From contig NZ_JBHTIF010000006.1 of NCBI RefSeq assembly GCF_042677005.1, forward strand, positions 1-64,000: a stretch of DNA of 64,000 nucleotides. Direction: 5' to 3'. The notes beneath the pieces are model-generated. The model ran no database searches and was not told the DNA's origin. It saw only the letters and a program-made list of their open reading frames with translations. Positions 45,963 to 55,909 of the stretch are shown piece by piece. Both the position numbers and the translations under genes were made by a program. Within the stretch, counting starts at the first letter, position 1, and every line of letters begins with the position of its first letter. This stretch comes from Lysobacter_I brunescens. Its GTDB lineage: Bacteria; Pseudomonadota; Gammaproteobacteria; Xanthomonadales; Xanthomonadaceae.

Positions 45963-48900
45963 GCGTTTCCTGCTCCCTCTCGTTCCGACAACCTCCGAGC
46001 GACCTCATCCTCGCTGAGGCCTTCGAGTTCGATGAGCAGGGCTTCCATGTGCCTGCGGTCGTCTTCCTCGCACGCTTCGACGATGCGCCGAGCGAACCCT
46101 TCCAGGGTCGGCGACTCGAACAGCGCGCGCAGCGGCAATTCGATGCCGTATTCGTGCACCACCCGCGACAGCATCCGCGTGGCCAGCACCGAGTGCCCGC
46201 CGAGGTCGAAGAAGCCCGCGCGCACGTCCACGGCAGGCAGCGCGAGCAGCTCCTTCCACAGAGAAGCCAGGAAGGCTTCTTCCGCAGTGCGCGGTGCGAG
46301 CGTCTCGCCCTGCCCGGCCGCGAGGCCCGGCGGCGGCAGCGCGTTGCGGTCGATCTTGCCGTTCGGCGTGAGCGGGAAGGCGTCCAGCGCCACGAACGCC
46401 GACGGCACCATGTACTCGGGCAGCGCGCGGCCCAGGTGTTCGCGCAGCGCTGCGGTGTCGGGCGCATCGCCTTCAGCCTCGCAGACGAAGTACGCCACCA
46501 GGCGACGGTCGCCGGGCACGTCCTCACGGCAATGCACCACGACCTGGCGCATGCCCGGCCACTGCGCGAGCACGCTTTCGATCTCGCCCAGTTCGATGCG
46601 GAACCCACGCAGCTTGATCTGGTGGTCGATGCGCCCGATCACCTGCAGCGTGCCGTCGGCACGCCAGAACGCGAGGTCGCCGGTGCGGTAGAGGCGCGCG
46701 CCGGGCTGCGACGAGAAGGGATCGGCGATGAATTTCTCGGCGGTCAGGTCCGGGCGACCGCGATAGCCCGCGGCCAGGCCTTCGCCGCCGATCAGCAGTT
46801 CGCCCGGCAGGCCGACCGGCTGGCGCTGCATGCGTCGGTCGACGATGTGGATGACCGTGTTGTCGACCGGACGCCCGACGAGGATCGGTCCCTCGCACGG
46901 CTCGACGCGGCACAGCGCGGAATAGACCGTGGTTTCGGTCGGACCGTAGAGATTCCACAGCTCGCGCGCCATCGGCAGCAGGCGCTCGGCCAGCTCGCGC
47001 GGCAGGGCCTCGCCGGTGGAGATGATGCGCATCGCCACATCGCCCGGCCAACCCACGTCCAGCAGCATGCGCCAGGTCGCGGGCGTGGCCTGCATCAGCG
47101 TGGGCCGCGCGGTTTCGATGAAACGGCGCAGGCGCAGGCCGTCGCGCACGGTGTCGCGGTCGAGCAGCAGGATGCGCGCGCCCACGGTCAACGGCACGAC
47201 CAGTTCGGTCAGCGCGATGTCGAACGACAGCGTGCTGATCGCGCAGATCGTGTCGTCGGCGGTCATGCCCGGTTCGCGCGCGATCGAACGGATCAGGTTC
47301 ACCGCGGAGCGCTGGCGGATCTCCACGCCCTTGGGCTTCCCGGTGGAGCCGGAAGTGAAGATCACGTAGGCCGGATCGTCGGGGCCGGCGCCACCGTCGG
47401 GCGGCGCGGACGGCAGACCGTCGTGCGGCGCGGCGTCGTCTACCTCGACCACGGACGGCACCGCCAGCGGCAGGCAGTCGCGCAGCTCCGGCTGGGTGAC
47501 GATCACCTGCGCGGCGGACAGTTCGACCATGTAGGCGAGGCGATCCTGCGGATAGGCCGGATCGAGCGGCACGTAGGCACCGCCGGCCTTGAGGATGCCG
47601 AGCAGGCCGATGACCATCGCCGGCGAACGCTCGACGTACAAGCCGACCAGCGCACCCGCACCGACCCCGGCCGCACGCAGCGCTTGGGCGACCGCGTTCG
47701 CGCGCAGGTCCAGTTCGCGGTAGCTGATCGCACGATCGCCGAACACCAGCGCCGTTGCGTCCGGGGTGCGCGCGACCTGCGCCGCGATCTGGGCGGCGAT
47801 GGTCGGATCGTCCGGCAACGCGCGCACGGTGTCGTTCCAGCGCGCCTGCGCCGCGACTTCCTCGGCAGTCATCATCGACAGCTGCGACACCGGCCGCTGC
47901 GGCGCGTCGAGCGCGGCCTCCAGCAGAGCGAGGAAATGCCCGACCATGCGCCGGATGGTGTCGGCGTCGTACAGATCGGTGCTGAATTCGACCATCAGCT
48001 CGCCCGGCGCGTGCTGGTTCACGAATAGCGACAGGTCGGCCTGCGCGGTCGGCGGGCGCAGGTCGGACCAGTGCACTGCGTCGACGCGCAGGTCAGGCAG
48101 GCGCAGGGCGTGCGCGGGATAGTTCTGGAAGAAGTACATGACCTGCGCGAATGGCGTGTAGCTCGCCGAGCGCGCGACGCGCAGGGTTTCGAGGATGCGG
48201 TCGAGCGGCGCGTCGGCATGCTCCAGGGCTTCGAGCAGCTTCGCCTGCGCGCGTGCGAGCAGGGCATCGAACGTCGGCTCGTCGGCGACGTCCGCCACCA
48301 GCGGCAGCAGGTTGATGAAGAAGCCGACCATCGGCTCCAGCTCGAACCGGGTGCGGCCGGCATGGCCCATCGCGGCCACTACGCGATCCTGGCCGCTGTA
48401 TCGCGCCAGCAGCATCTGCAGCACGACGAACAGCACGGTCGACGGGGTGACGTTGCGCGATCGCGCGAAGGCGTCGACGCGATCGCGCAGCGCCTGCGGC
48501 ATGACGGTGGTGAGGACATCGCCGCGGAAACGCTGCACCGCCGGACGCGGACGATCGCCGGGGAGGTCCAGCATGGCGGGCGCATCGGCGAGATGGCCGC
48601 GCCAGAAGTCAAGCGACCGGTCGAGGCCTTCGCCATCGTGGCTGCGCGCCTGCCACAGGGCCACGTCGGCGATCTGCAGCTCGGGCTCGGCCAGCGGGGT
48701 CGCATCGCCCGCGCGCAGGCGGGTGTAGCGCTCGGCCAACTCGTCGACCAGGGTGCTCAGCGACCAGCCGTCGATGGCGATGTGGTGGAAGGCCAGGACC
48801 AGCAGGTGGCGCTCGGATTCGAGGCGGAAAAGATGTGCACGGATTGGCGGTTCGCGATCGAGCGCGAAGGGCTTCGCCACCGCCTCGCGGGCCAGACAGA

Positions 48901-49306
48901 GGGCCTCGGCGCGCCTCGCATCGGTATCGATGCCCGGAACATCCACCTCGTGCCAGGGCACGGGGCAATCGGTCAGGATCTCCTGCCAGGCCAGCCCGGC
49001 ATCGCTGCGGTAGATCGTGCGCAGCACCTCGTGGCGGTCGATCAGGGATTGCGCGGCGACCCGCAGACATTCGATGTCCAGCGGGCCTTCGAGCCACAGG
49101 CCCTGGGCCATGTTGTAGGCCACGAGCCCGGGCGAGAAACGGTCGAGCAGCCAGAGGCGGCGTTGGCCGGCGCTGAGCGGGATGCGTTCGGGGCGGGGTT
49201 CGCGGCGGATGCGGGACCGCGCGGTGCGGCCGCGTGCAGCAGACTGTTCCAGTAGCGCTCGCTTTTCAGGCGACAACCCCGCGAAGCGCTGTTGCAAATC
49301 GTTCAT
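45959..49306 (-). CDS. Nonribosomal peptide synthetase C-A-T, first module
   Basis: 1115 residues. C domain (PLSAGQRRLWLLDRF at about 45; HHIAIDG at 174-180), A domain (FTSGSTGKPKGVEI; STLSFDIALTEL; NLYGPTETTVY) and T domain (DLGGHSVLATRML). The start of the chain nevertheless has a C domain, so the first amino acid may be N-acylated or the C domain may be idle. The specificity residues read DITQITLVY(K), which I cannot match. It has no separate acyl-loading gene nearby. Start at 49306 gives MNDLQQRFAGLSPEKRALL, the helical N-terminus shared with the next synthetase. Confidence 0.93.
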
Positions 49307-49846
49307 CTACCTGACTTCCCTGTGACACCGGCTGTGGCGGGACATTGACAGCCGGGCGTGCTCCTGCATCCCCGCTTCACAAGCTACCACACCCGCCTTA
49401 TTCTGCAAGCCGCGATCACATATCGGCGGATTGACCCATTCCCGAGCGTATGCATCCGGACATACCCGGGAGGTCCGGGCACGGCCGCATGTCACGAATC
49501 AGTGACACAGTGCCGTATCAGGGATCGAGACCCGATTGCACCACGACACCCGTCAAGGACAGGCGATTGATGAAAACGGCAAGGCTCCCCCGCGCAGGCC
49601 AGACACGGCCCCCGCACCCCAGTCAGCGGACGACGCACGAGCGCGTCCCGGGGAGCGCCGCATCGGCGCCACGCCCCCTCGCCCCCTAGATCCGGGCGCC
49701 CAGGGACGGACGCATGCAAGCAGCAACGCCGCGGACCGGATGGCATCCGGCACCGCACCCATGAATTCCCCACCCCAATCCGGGTCGCGACCGCGATCCG
49801 GCCACGCAGTCCGCACGACCGCACCACCCATCGAAAGGATTCTCCG
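49307..49846. promoter_or_regulatory. Divergent regulatory region of the NRPS cluster with a palindromic operator candidate
   Basis: A 540-base spacer without a convincing ORF. TGTCAC-GAATCA-GTGACA (49490-49507) is a perfect 6+6 inverted repeat about 185 bases upstream of the first synthetase gene. It may be an operator, but the cluster includes no recognisable regulator gene. The remaining part is extremely G+C-rich and carries no further signal I can name. Confidence 0.45.
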
Positions 49847-52087
49847 ATGCAACGCAAGCGTCTCTCCTACTGCCGCCTCTCGTACTGCCTCGCCGCCCTG
49901 CTCGCGCTGGGCAGCCTCGGCGCCGCCGACGTCCGCGCGCAGGACACGCTGAAGATCCCGCGCGCCTCGGCGCCGCCGAAGCTGGACGACTACGTCGCCG
50001 GCCTGCCGGCGGACCGCGGCATCGAGATCTCCGAGTTCAAGCAGCAGTCGCCCGGCGACGGCAACCCGGTCTCGCTGGAGACCCGGGCCTATCTGTCCTA
50101 CGACGAAGACCACCTCTATGTGGTGTTCGTGTGCAAGGACGACCCCGAACTGGTGCGTGCGCGCATCGCCCGGCGCGAGAACATCTTCGGCGACGAAGGC
50201 GTGCAGATCCTGCTCGACACCTTCGACGACGACCAGCGCGCCTTCGTGTTCGCGGCCAATCCCTACGGCGTGCAGCTCGACAGCAAGCTCACCGAGGGCC
50301 AGGGCTACGACTACAACTTCGACACGCAGTGGAAGTCGAACGGCACGATCACCAAGGACGGCTACGTCACGGTCTTCGAGATTCCGTTCAAGAGCCTGCG
50401 CTTCCGCCCGGGCGAGAAGCAGAACTGGGGCGTGGCGATCGGCCGCATCATCCCGCGCTTCAGCGAGTTCTCGTACTGGCCCTACATCACCCAGCGCAAG
50501 CAGGGCTTCGTGCAGCAGTTCGCGCCGATGGAGATCGACAGCAGCATCTCCCCGGGCCGCAACATCAGCCTCACCCCCACCCTGACCTACCGCAACCAGG
50601 AACTGCTGGGCCGAGACCGCTTCGGCGTGCCCGGCATCCGCCGCGAGACCGAGACGGAAGTCGGCCTCGACGCCAAGTTCGTGATCCGCGACGCGCTCGC
50701 GGTCGACCTGACCGTGAACCCGGATTTCGGCGAAGTCGAATCGGATGCGCCGCAGGTCATTGTCAACCAGCGCTTCGAAGTGCGCTTCCCGGAAAAGCGC
50801 CCGTTCTTCCTCGAAAACTCGGGTTTCTTCGGCACCCCGCAGTCGCTGTTCTTCTCGCGCCGCATCGTCGATCCGGAATACGGCGCACGCGCCACCGGCC
50901 GTTTCGGCCGCTGGGCGGTCGGCGCGCTGGCGATCAACGACGAAGCCGCAGGCCTGCCGCTGGGCACCGACGACACCGGTCACATCGGCGTGCTGCGCGT
51001 GCAGCGCGACTTCGCGAAGCAGTCGAACGTCGGCCTGTTCCTCAGCGACCGGCGCGTCGGCGATGTCGAGAACCGCGTCTACAGCCTCGACAGCCGCGTG
51101 CGCCTGAACGACAACTGGGCGCTCACTGGCCAGGTCGTGGGCAGCCGCTTCGACAACGGCGCCGGCATCAGCGGCGACGACCGGCTCCTGTACGCAGCCG
51201 CCAGCCGGTCGAGCCGCGAATGGAGCTACGAAGGCGAGTACCTGGACATCGGCGAGGATTTCCGCGCCGACCTCGGCTTCATCCCGCGCACCGACATCCG
51301 CCAGACCACGCATTCGCTGTCCTACCTGCACCAGTTCAGCGAACGCCCGTGGCTGGTCAGCGCCGGCCCGGTGTTCGCGACCTCGCGCACCTGGGACCAG
51401 GACGGCGACCTGCAGGACTGGAGCGCCGAAGCCGGCTACCGCATCAACGGCCGCCGCCTGACCTCGTTCGAGGCGCGCCTGATCGAGTCCTACGAGCTGT
51501 ACCAGGGCTTCGATTTCCGCAAGCGCAACATCAGCCTCGCGGCCAGCTCCGACTGGTTCAAGTGGCTCAGCGCCTCGGTCAGCTACAACCATGGCGACGC
51601 GGTGAACTTCTTCCCCGCGCCGGGCGTCGACCCGTTCCTCGGCGACTCGCGCCAGCTGGTGACCTCGGCGGACTTCAAGATCACCCCGCAGTTCCTGATC
51701 AACCAGCAGTTCATCTGGACCGACCTGCGCACGCAGCGCGCGATCAACGGCAACGACGCCGGCAGCCGCGCCTATCGCAGCACGCAGTCGCGCACCAAGA
51801 TCCGCTACCAGTTCAGCAAGTTCCTCGACGCACGCGTGATCTTCGACTACGCCGCGCTCGATCCGAACAACACGCTGTTCGCGGCGCCGCGCACCAAGCG
51901 CCTGACCACCGACTTCCTGGTCAGCTACGTGCTCAGCCCGGGCACCGCGCTGTACGTGGGCTACACCGAGCAGGAGCAGAACCTGCGCCTGGTCGGCAGC
52001 CCGCCGGTGATCCAGCCGACGGAGGGCCTGAACCTGAAAACCGGCAAGCAGATCTTCATGAAGCTGACCTACCTGTTCAACCTCTGA
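49847..52087 (+). CDS. Outer-membrane DUF5916 protein with CBM9-like N-terminal domain
   Basis: 746 residues with a Sec signal (LAALLALGSLGAADVRA). Residues about 40-230 form a carbohydrate-binding CBM9-like domain (YDEDHLYVVFVCKDDPELVRA), followed by a large C-terminal DUF5916 region predicted to be a beta barrel: alternating short strands such as WALTGQVVGSRFDNGAG and LFLSDRRVGDVENRV, ending MKLTYLFNL with a terminal aromatic-type strand. Probably an outer-membrane protein of unknown substrate. The C-terminal strand pattern supports a barrel. Followed by a clear terminator. Confidence 0.88.
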   Translation: MQRKRLSYCRLSYCLAALLALGSLGAADVRAQDTLKIPRASAPPKLDDYVAGLPADRGIEISEFKQQSPGDGNPVSLETRAYLSYDEDHLYVVFVCKDDPELVRARIARRENIFGDEGVQILLDTFDDDQRAFVFAANPYGVQLDSKLTEGQGYDYNFDTQWKSNGTITKDGYVTVFEIPFKSLRFRPGEKQNWGVAIGRIIPRFSEFSYWPYITQRKQGFVQQFAPMEIDSSISPGRNISLTPTLTYRNQELLGRDRFGVPGIRRETETEVGLDAKFVIRDALAVDLTVNPDFGEVESDAPQVIVNQRFEVRFPEKRPFFLENSGFFGTPQSLFFSRRIVDPEYGARATGRFGRWAVGALAINDEAAGLPLGTDDTGHIGVLRVQRDFAKQSNVGLFLSDRRVGDVENRVYSLDSRVRLNDNWALTGQVVGSRFDNGAGISGDDRLLYAAASRSSREWSYEGEYLDIGEDFRADLGFIPRTDIRQTTHSLSYLHQFSERPWLVSAGPVFATSRTWDQDGDLQDWSAEAGYRINGRRLTSFEARLIESYELYQGFDFRKRNISLAASSDWFKWLSASVSYNHGDAVNFFPAPGVDPFLGDSRQLVTSADFKITPQFLINQQFIWTDLRTQRAINGNDAGSRAYRSTQSRTKIRYQFSKFLDARVIFDYAALDPNNTLFAAPRTKRLTTDFLVSYVLSPGTALYVGYTEQEQNLRLVGSPPVIQPTEGLNLKTGKQIFMKLTYLFNL

Positions 52088-52117
52088 TCACGGGGCGCAG
52101 CCCCCGCATCGGAACGC

Positions 52118-52149
52118 ACGCGGGCCGGCATTCGCCGGCCCGCGTCGTT
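52118..52149 (+). terminator. Terminator after the DUF5916 gene
   Basis: A perfect 12-bp stem, ACGCGGGCCGGC/GCCGGCCCGCGT, with loop ATTC, followed by CGTTT. Convergent with regA on the other strand. Confidence 0.75.
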
Positions 52150-52183
52150 TCGGCAACGCATCGCCTGCACGATGCGACAAGCC

Positions 52184-52720
52184 CTACTTGATCCGCTGCT
52201 TCTCCAGCTTGCGCGCCAGCGTGCGCCGGTGCAGGCCGAGGCGGCGCGCGGCTTCGGAAATGTTGAAGTCGCTCTGCGCCAGGGTCTCGTGGATGTGCTC
52301 CCACTCCAGCGTCTTGATCGAGGTGGTGCGCGCGGTCAGCTCGACGCCCGCATCGCCGGCCGTGCGCTTGAACGCGGCCTCGATGTCGTCGGTGTTGGAC
52401 GGCTTGGCGAGGTAGTGGCGCGCGCCGAGCTTGATCGCCTCGACGGCGGTGGCGATGCTGGCGTAGCCGGTGAGCACGACGATGACGATGTCGGGATCGT
52501 GCTCGTGCAGGTGCTGCACGCAGGTCAGCCCGGACGACTGCCCGGCCAGCTTGAGATCGACCACGGCGTGCGTCGGCGAGAAGTCCGCGAGCAGCGCAGG
52601 CAGGGCCTCTTCGCCGGTGGCGGTGCGCACCGCGTAGCCGCGTCGCTCGAACGAGCGCGCGAGGGTGCGGGCGAAGGATGCATCGTCCTCGACCAGCAGC
52701 AGGCGGCGTTCAGTCGTCAT
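52184..52720 (-). CDS. regA: RegA/PrrA-type redox response regulator
   Basis: 178 residues. Receiver domain with Asp11-Asp12 (LLLVEDDAS), phosphoacceptor Asp55 (AVVDLKLAG) and Thr83/Lys106-type residues (VLTGYAS, YLAKPS). The output is a short Fis-like helix-turn-helix at the end (ISEAARRLGLHRRTLARKL). This short architecture is specific to the RegA/PrrA/ActR group. Overlaps regB by 11 bases. Expected to control respiratory genes in response to redox state, including the upstream oxidase operon; no binding site was identified. Confidence 0.92.
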   Translation of the reverse strand: MTTERRLLLVEDDASFARTLARSFERRGYAVRTATGEEALPALLADFSPTHAVVDLKLAGQSSGLTCVQHLHEHDPDIVIVVLTGYASIATAVEAIKLGARHYLAKPSNTDDIEAAFKRTAGDAGVELTARTTSIKTLEWEHIHETLAQSDFNISEAARRLGLHRRTLARKLEKQRIK

Positions 52721-54065
52721 GGTCGCGCTCCTCGATGGCGATCGCGGACATCGGCAGGGTCACTGTCACCAGGGCGCCACCCTGCGGGCGGTTCTGCGCC
52801 GACAGGCGCCCGCCCAGCGTACGGGCCACGTTGACCGAAAGGAAGAGTCCCAGCCCGCCACCCGGACGGGCCTTGGTCGAGTTGTAGGGCGCGCCCAGGC
52901 GCTCCAGCACTTCGGGCGCGAAGCCGGGGCCGGCATCGGCAACCTCGATGCGCAGCGCGCCATCGCGGCAGTCGACATCGAAGGCCACCCAGTCCGGCGA
53001 GACCTCCACGGCGTTGTCGAGCACGTTGAACACCATCTGGCGCAGGCCCGCATCCGACACGATGCGCGGGTTCTCGGCGCATTTCATCCGGTAGTGGAAA
53101 TGGCCGACGCTGCGGGAGGTCCGCCACTCGTCGGCCAGGTCGTCGAACAGGTCGTGCAGGCACGTTTCGACCGGCGCTTCGCCACGCGTTTCGCCCGCCG
53201 ACAGCAGGATGTTGGTGACGATGGACTTGCAACGCATCACCTGGGCCTGCATCTCCGACACGTCCTGCGACAGCTCCGGATCGGAGGCGAAGGTCGGCAG
53301 GTGGTGCCAGTCGCCGAGGATGACCGAGAGCGTCGACAGCGGCGTGCCCAGTTCATGCGCCGCGCCCGAGGCGAGCAGGCCCATGCGCACGATGTGCTCC
53401 TCCTCGGCGGCGCGCTGGCGCAGCTCGGCCAGGCGCGCGTCGCGGTCGCTGAGGATGCGCGCGATGCGGGCGATGAACACCACAAATAGCGAGACCACCA
53501 GCACGAAGCAGATCAGCAGGCCCTGCACGTAGTGATCGGCGAAGCCGCGCGCAGGGTCGACGTCGATGTGCACCGGCGCGGGCACCGCGATCAGCCCGAC
53601 CACGCACAGCACGGTCGCCAGCGCCAGCACCCAGCTCGCCGGCGGACGCAGCAGCACGGTGCCGAGTGCGACCTGCAGCAGGAACAGGAAGACGAAGGGG
53701 TTGGCGATGCCGCCGCTGAGGTGCAGCTGCACCGCCAGCGTGACCACGTCCACCATCAGCGCGATGAGCAGCGCCGCATTCGACACCGGGCCATCTCGCC
53801 ACCAGCGCAGCTGGCTGGCGAGGTTGAACGCCACGAGCGTGCCCAGCACCGCGAACATCGCGGGCAGCGGCAGGTCGATGCCGATGCCGTAGTGCACGAC
53901 GAGGATGGTGACCACCTGCCCGACCACCGCGATCCAGCGCAGCTGGATCAGCTGCTGCATGTTGCGCAGGCCGGTGCGGTCCTGCGGCCACGCCTCGGGC
54001 AGACCCCGCAGGCCTGCGATGGCGAGCTCGTCGGATGGCTCAGCGGTGCGGGATGGCGCCTGCAT
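52710..54065 (-). CDS. regB: RegB/PrrB-type redox sensor histidine kinase
   Basis: 451 residues, six transmembrane helices in the first 200 residues. The quinone-sensing motif GGIANPF (GGxxNPF) is at 118-124, the H-box ASGAAHELGTPLSTL with His237, and the C-terminal ATPase has N-box VFNVLDNAVEVSP, and DAGPGF, then GGGLGLFLS. These three features identify RegB. The redox-sensitive Cys of Rhodobacter RegB was not found. Located with regA at the end of the cytochrome oxidase gene block; overlaps the SURF1 gene by 26 bases. Confidence 0.93.
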   Translation of the reverse strand: MQAPSRTAEPSDELAIAGLRGLPEAWPQDRTGLRNMQQLIQLRWIAVVGQVVTILVVHYGIGIDLPLPAMFAVLGTLVAFNLASQLRWWRDGPVSNAALLIALMVDVVTLAVQLHLSGGIANPFVFLFLLQVALGTVLLRPPASWVLALATVLCVVGLIAVPAPVHIDVDPARGFADHYVQGLLICFVLVVSLFVVFIARIARILSDRDARLAELRQRAAEEEHIVRMGLLASGAAHELGTPLSTLSVILGDWHHLPTFASDPELSQDVSEMQAQVMRCKSIVTNILLSAGETRGEAPVETCLHDLFDDLADEWRTSRSVGHFHYRMKCAENPRIVSDAGLRQMVFNVLDNAVEVSPDWVAFDVDCRDGALRIEVADAGPGFAPEVLERLGAPYNSTKARPGGGLGLFLSVNVARTLGGRLSAQNRPQGGALVTVTLPMSAIAIEERDHDD

Positions 54066-54864
54066 GGTGGAAATCTCCTCGCGGGCCCCGATCTTGCCGG
54101 AAACGCCGCCCGGACACGACCAGTCGCCAGGTCGCGAACGCGGTGAGCAAGGCCATGCCGAACCAGGTCAGCGCATAGGACAGGTGGGGATCGCGGAAAC
54201 GCACCACGGTCATCCCGGCGCGCGGCCAGCGGGCATCCGTGGCGACCCCGGGCCCGGCCGTGGAGAAGGCATCGACGAAGTACGGTGCGACCTCGGCCGC
54301 CGGCAGCGTGCGTGCGCGGGCGATCTCCGCCACGTCGCGGGAATACCAGCGATCCGAAGCCGGATCGTTGCGGCGCAGGAAGCCGCCCACGGGCTCGCTG
54401 ATCCGCAGCAGGCCGGTGATCGTGACCGATCCGGCCGGCGGCGGTGCGGCCTCAACGCCCTGCGGGACGAAGCCGCGATTGACCAGCACGATGTCGCCGC
54501 CGTCCGTGCGCAGCGGCGCCAGCAGCCAGTGGCCGGCCCCGAGCGCGGTGACCGCCTGCGTGCGCACTTCGGGCACCTCGACGAAACGCCCGGACAGGAT
54601 GACGCGCCGATAGGCGTCGCCCTCTTCGCTCACGCCGGCCCAGGCCGTGCGCGGCGGCGGCGCCACGGGTTCGGCCGCGAGGCGTGCATCGACCCGTTCG
54701 ATCAGCGCCTGCTTCCAGGTCATGCGCTGCAGCTGCCAGACACCCAGCGCGATGAACCCGACGAACGCCACCGCGAGGGCTGTACCGAGGACGACCGACC
54801 ACGGCGAACGCGCGCGGTCGCGGCGATCGGTGGCGGTGCCTTCGGTGGCGCGGTCGACGGTCAT
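54040..54864 (-). CDS. SURF1 family oxidase assembly protein
   Basis: 274 residues. Two membrane helices, one N-terminal (VVLGTALAVAFVGFIALGVWQLQR, quoted as GFIALGVWQLQR) and one C-terminal (YALTWFGMALLTAFATWRLV), around a periplasmic domain with VLVNRGFVPQ and DPHLSYALTWFG, the family hallmarks. SURF1 proteins assist haem insertion into haem-copper oxidases. Directly follows cyoD with an ATGA overlap. Start MTVDRAT at 54864 is chosen because of that overlap. Confidence 0.9.
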   Translation of the reverse strand: MTVDRATEGTATDRRDRARSPWSVVLGTALAVAFVGFIALGVWQLQRMTWKQALIERVDARLAAEPVAPPPRTAWAGVSEEGDAYRRVILSGRFVEVPEVRTQAVTALGAGHWLLAPLRTDGGDIVLVNRGFVPQGVEAAPPPAGSVTITGLLRISEPVGGFLRRNDPASDRWYSRDVAEIARARTLPAAEVAPYFVDAFSTAGPGVATDARWPRAGMTVVRFRDPHLSYALTWFGMALLTAFATWRLVVSGRRFRQDRGPRGDFHHAGAIPHR

Positions 54865-55283
54865 TGCGCGGCCTTGATCATCTCTTGCATGTCGTGCTCG
54901 CCCGGCATCATGTTGCTGTTGAGGTGGTGCATGACCCACAGCGACCCGGCGAGCACGATGATCACCAGCACGGCGGTGAAGACCAGGGCCAGCAGGTTCC
55001 AGCCGCCCTCGGACTTGGTGTTCATGTGCAGGAAATAGACCATGTGCACGACCACCTGCACCGCCGCGAACAACAGCAGGACCACCGCCGCGACGCGCGA
55101 GTCGGAAAAACTGCCGGTCATCACCAGCGCGAACGGGATGGCGGTGAGTACCACCGACAGCACGAAACCGTTGATGTACTCGCGCAGCGATACATGCGGA
55201 ATGCCGTCGTCGTGGTGCGCATCGTCTTCGTGGTGCGCGTGAAGGTCGCGCATGGCGTCGCTGTTCGCGGAAGCGTTGTTCAT
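54861..55283 (-). CDS. cyoD: Cytochrome bo ubiquinol oxidase subunit IV
   Basis: 140 residues with three predicted membrane helices (GFVLSVVLTAIPFALVM, AAVVLLLFAAVQVVVHMVYF and LVFTAVLVIIVLAGSLWVMH). The His/Asp-rich N-terminal extension (HAHHEDDAHHDDG) is longer than in the E. coli protein of 109 residues and might bind metal. Start at 55283 is set by the 4-base overlap with cyoC. Confidence 0.93.
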   Translation of the reverse strand: MNNASANSDAMRDLHAHHEDDAHHDDGIPHVSLREYINGFVLSVVLTAIPFALVMTGSFSDSRVAAVVLLLFAAVQVVVHMVYFLHMNTKSEGGWNLLALVFTAVLVIIVLAGSLWVMHHLNSNMMPGEHDMQEMIKAAQ

Positions 55284-55909
55284 GGGAGCGTGCCCATCAG
55301 ATAGACGAAGGTGAAGACGCCGATCCAGACGACGTCGAGGAAATGCCAGAACATCGAGAGGCAGGCGATGCGCCGCATGTTGGCGCGGGTCAGGCCATGC
55401 TTGCGGACTTGGACGCACAGCACCACCAGCCAGACCACGCCGAACAGCACGTGCAGGCCGTGGGTGCCGACCAAGGCGAAGAACGCCGACAGGAAGGCGC
55501 TGCGCTGCGGACCGGCACCGAGGTGGATGAGGTGCGCGAACTCGTAGATCTCGATCGCGAGGAACGCGACACCGAGCAGGCCGGTCGCGAGCAGCCAGCC
55601 GATCACGCCGCGCACCCGGCGGCCCTGCATCGCGATCATCGCGAAGCCGTAGGTGATCGACGACACCAGCAGCACCGCCGTGTTGACCGCGATCAGCGGC
55701 AGCTCGAACAGGTCCGCGCCGGAGGGGCCCGCCGCATAGTTGCGCCCCAGCACGCCGTAGGTCGCGAACAGGCAGGCGAAGATCATCAGGTCGCTGAGCA
55801 GGTATATCCAGAACCCGAGCAACGTGCCGTTCTCGGGATGATGGCGACCCTCCGTGTCCAGGAAGACCGGGGTGCCGTCGGGGCGGTTCAGGGCGATGGA
55901 CTCAGACAT
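55280..55909 (-). CDS. cyoC: Cytochrome bo ubiquinol oxidase subunit III
   Basis: 209 residues with five predicted membrane helices (FWIYLLSDLMIFACLFATYG near 30-50, AVLLVSSITYGFAMIAM, FFALVGTHGLHVLFGVVWLV). The Glu in the second helix and the HGLHV motif are typical of subunit III. Overlaps cyoB by 8 bases and cyoD by 4. Confidence 0.95.
   Translation of the reverse strand: MSESIALNRPDGTPVFLDTEGRHHPENGTLLGFWIYLLSDLMIFACLFATYGVLGRNYAAGPSGADLFELPLIAVNTAVLLVSSITYGFAMIAMQGRRVRGVIGWLLATGLLGVAFLAIEIYEFAHLIHLGAGPQRSAFLSAFFALVGTHGLHVLFGVVWLVVLCVQVRKHGLTRANMRRIACLSMFWHFLDVVWIGVFTFVYLMGTLP

Noticed and set aside
49358..49689. Small ORFs upstream of the NRPS genes
   Set aside because: Overlapping 60-80-codon ORFs without start signals or family resemblance in a control region.
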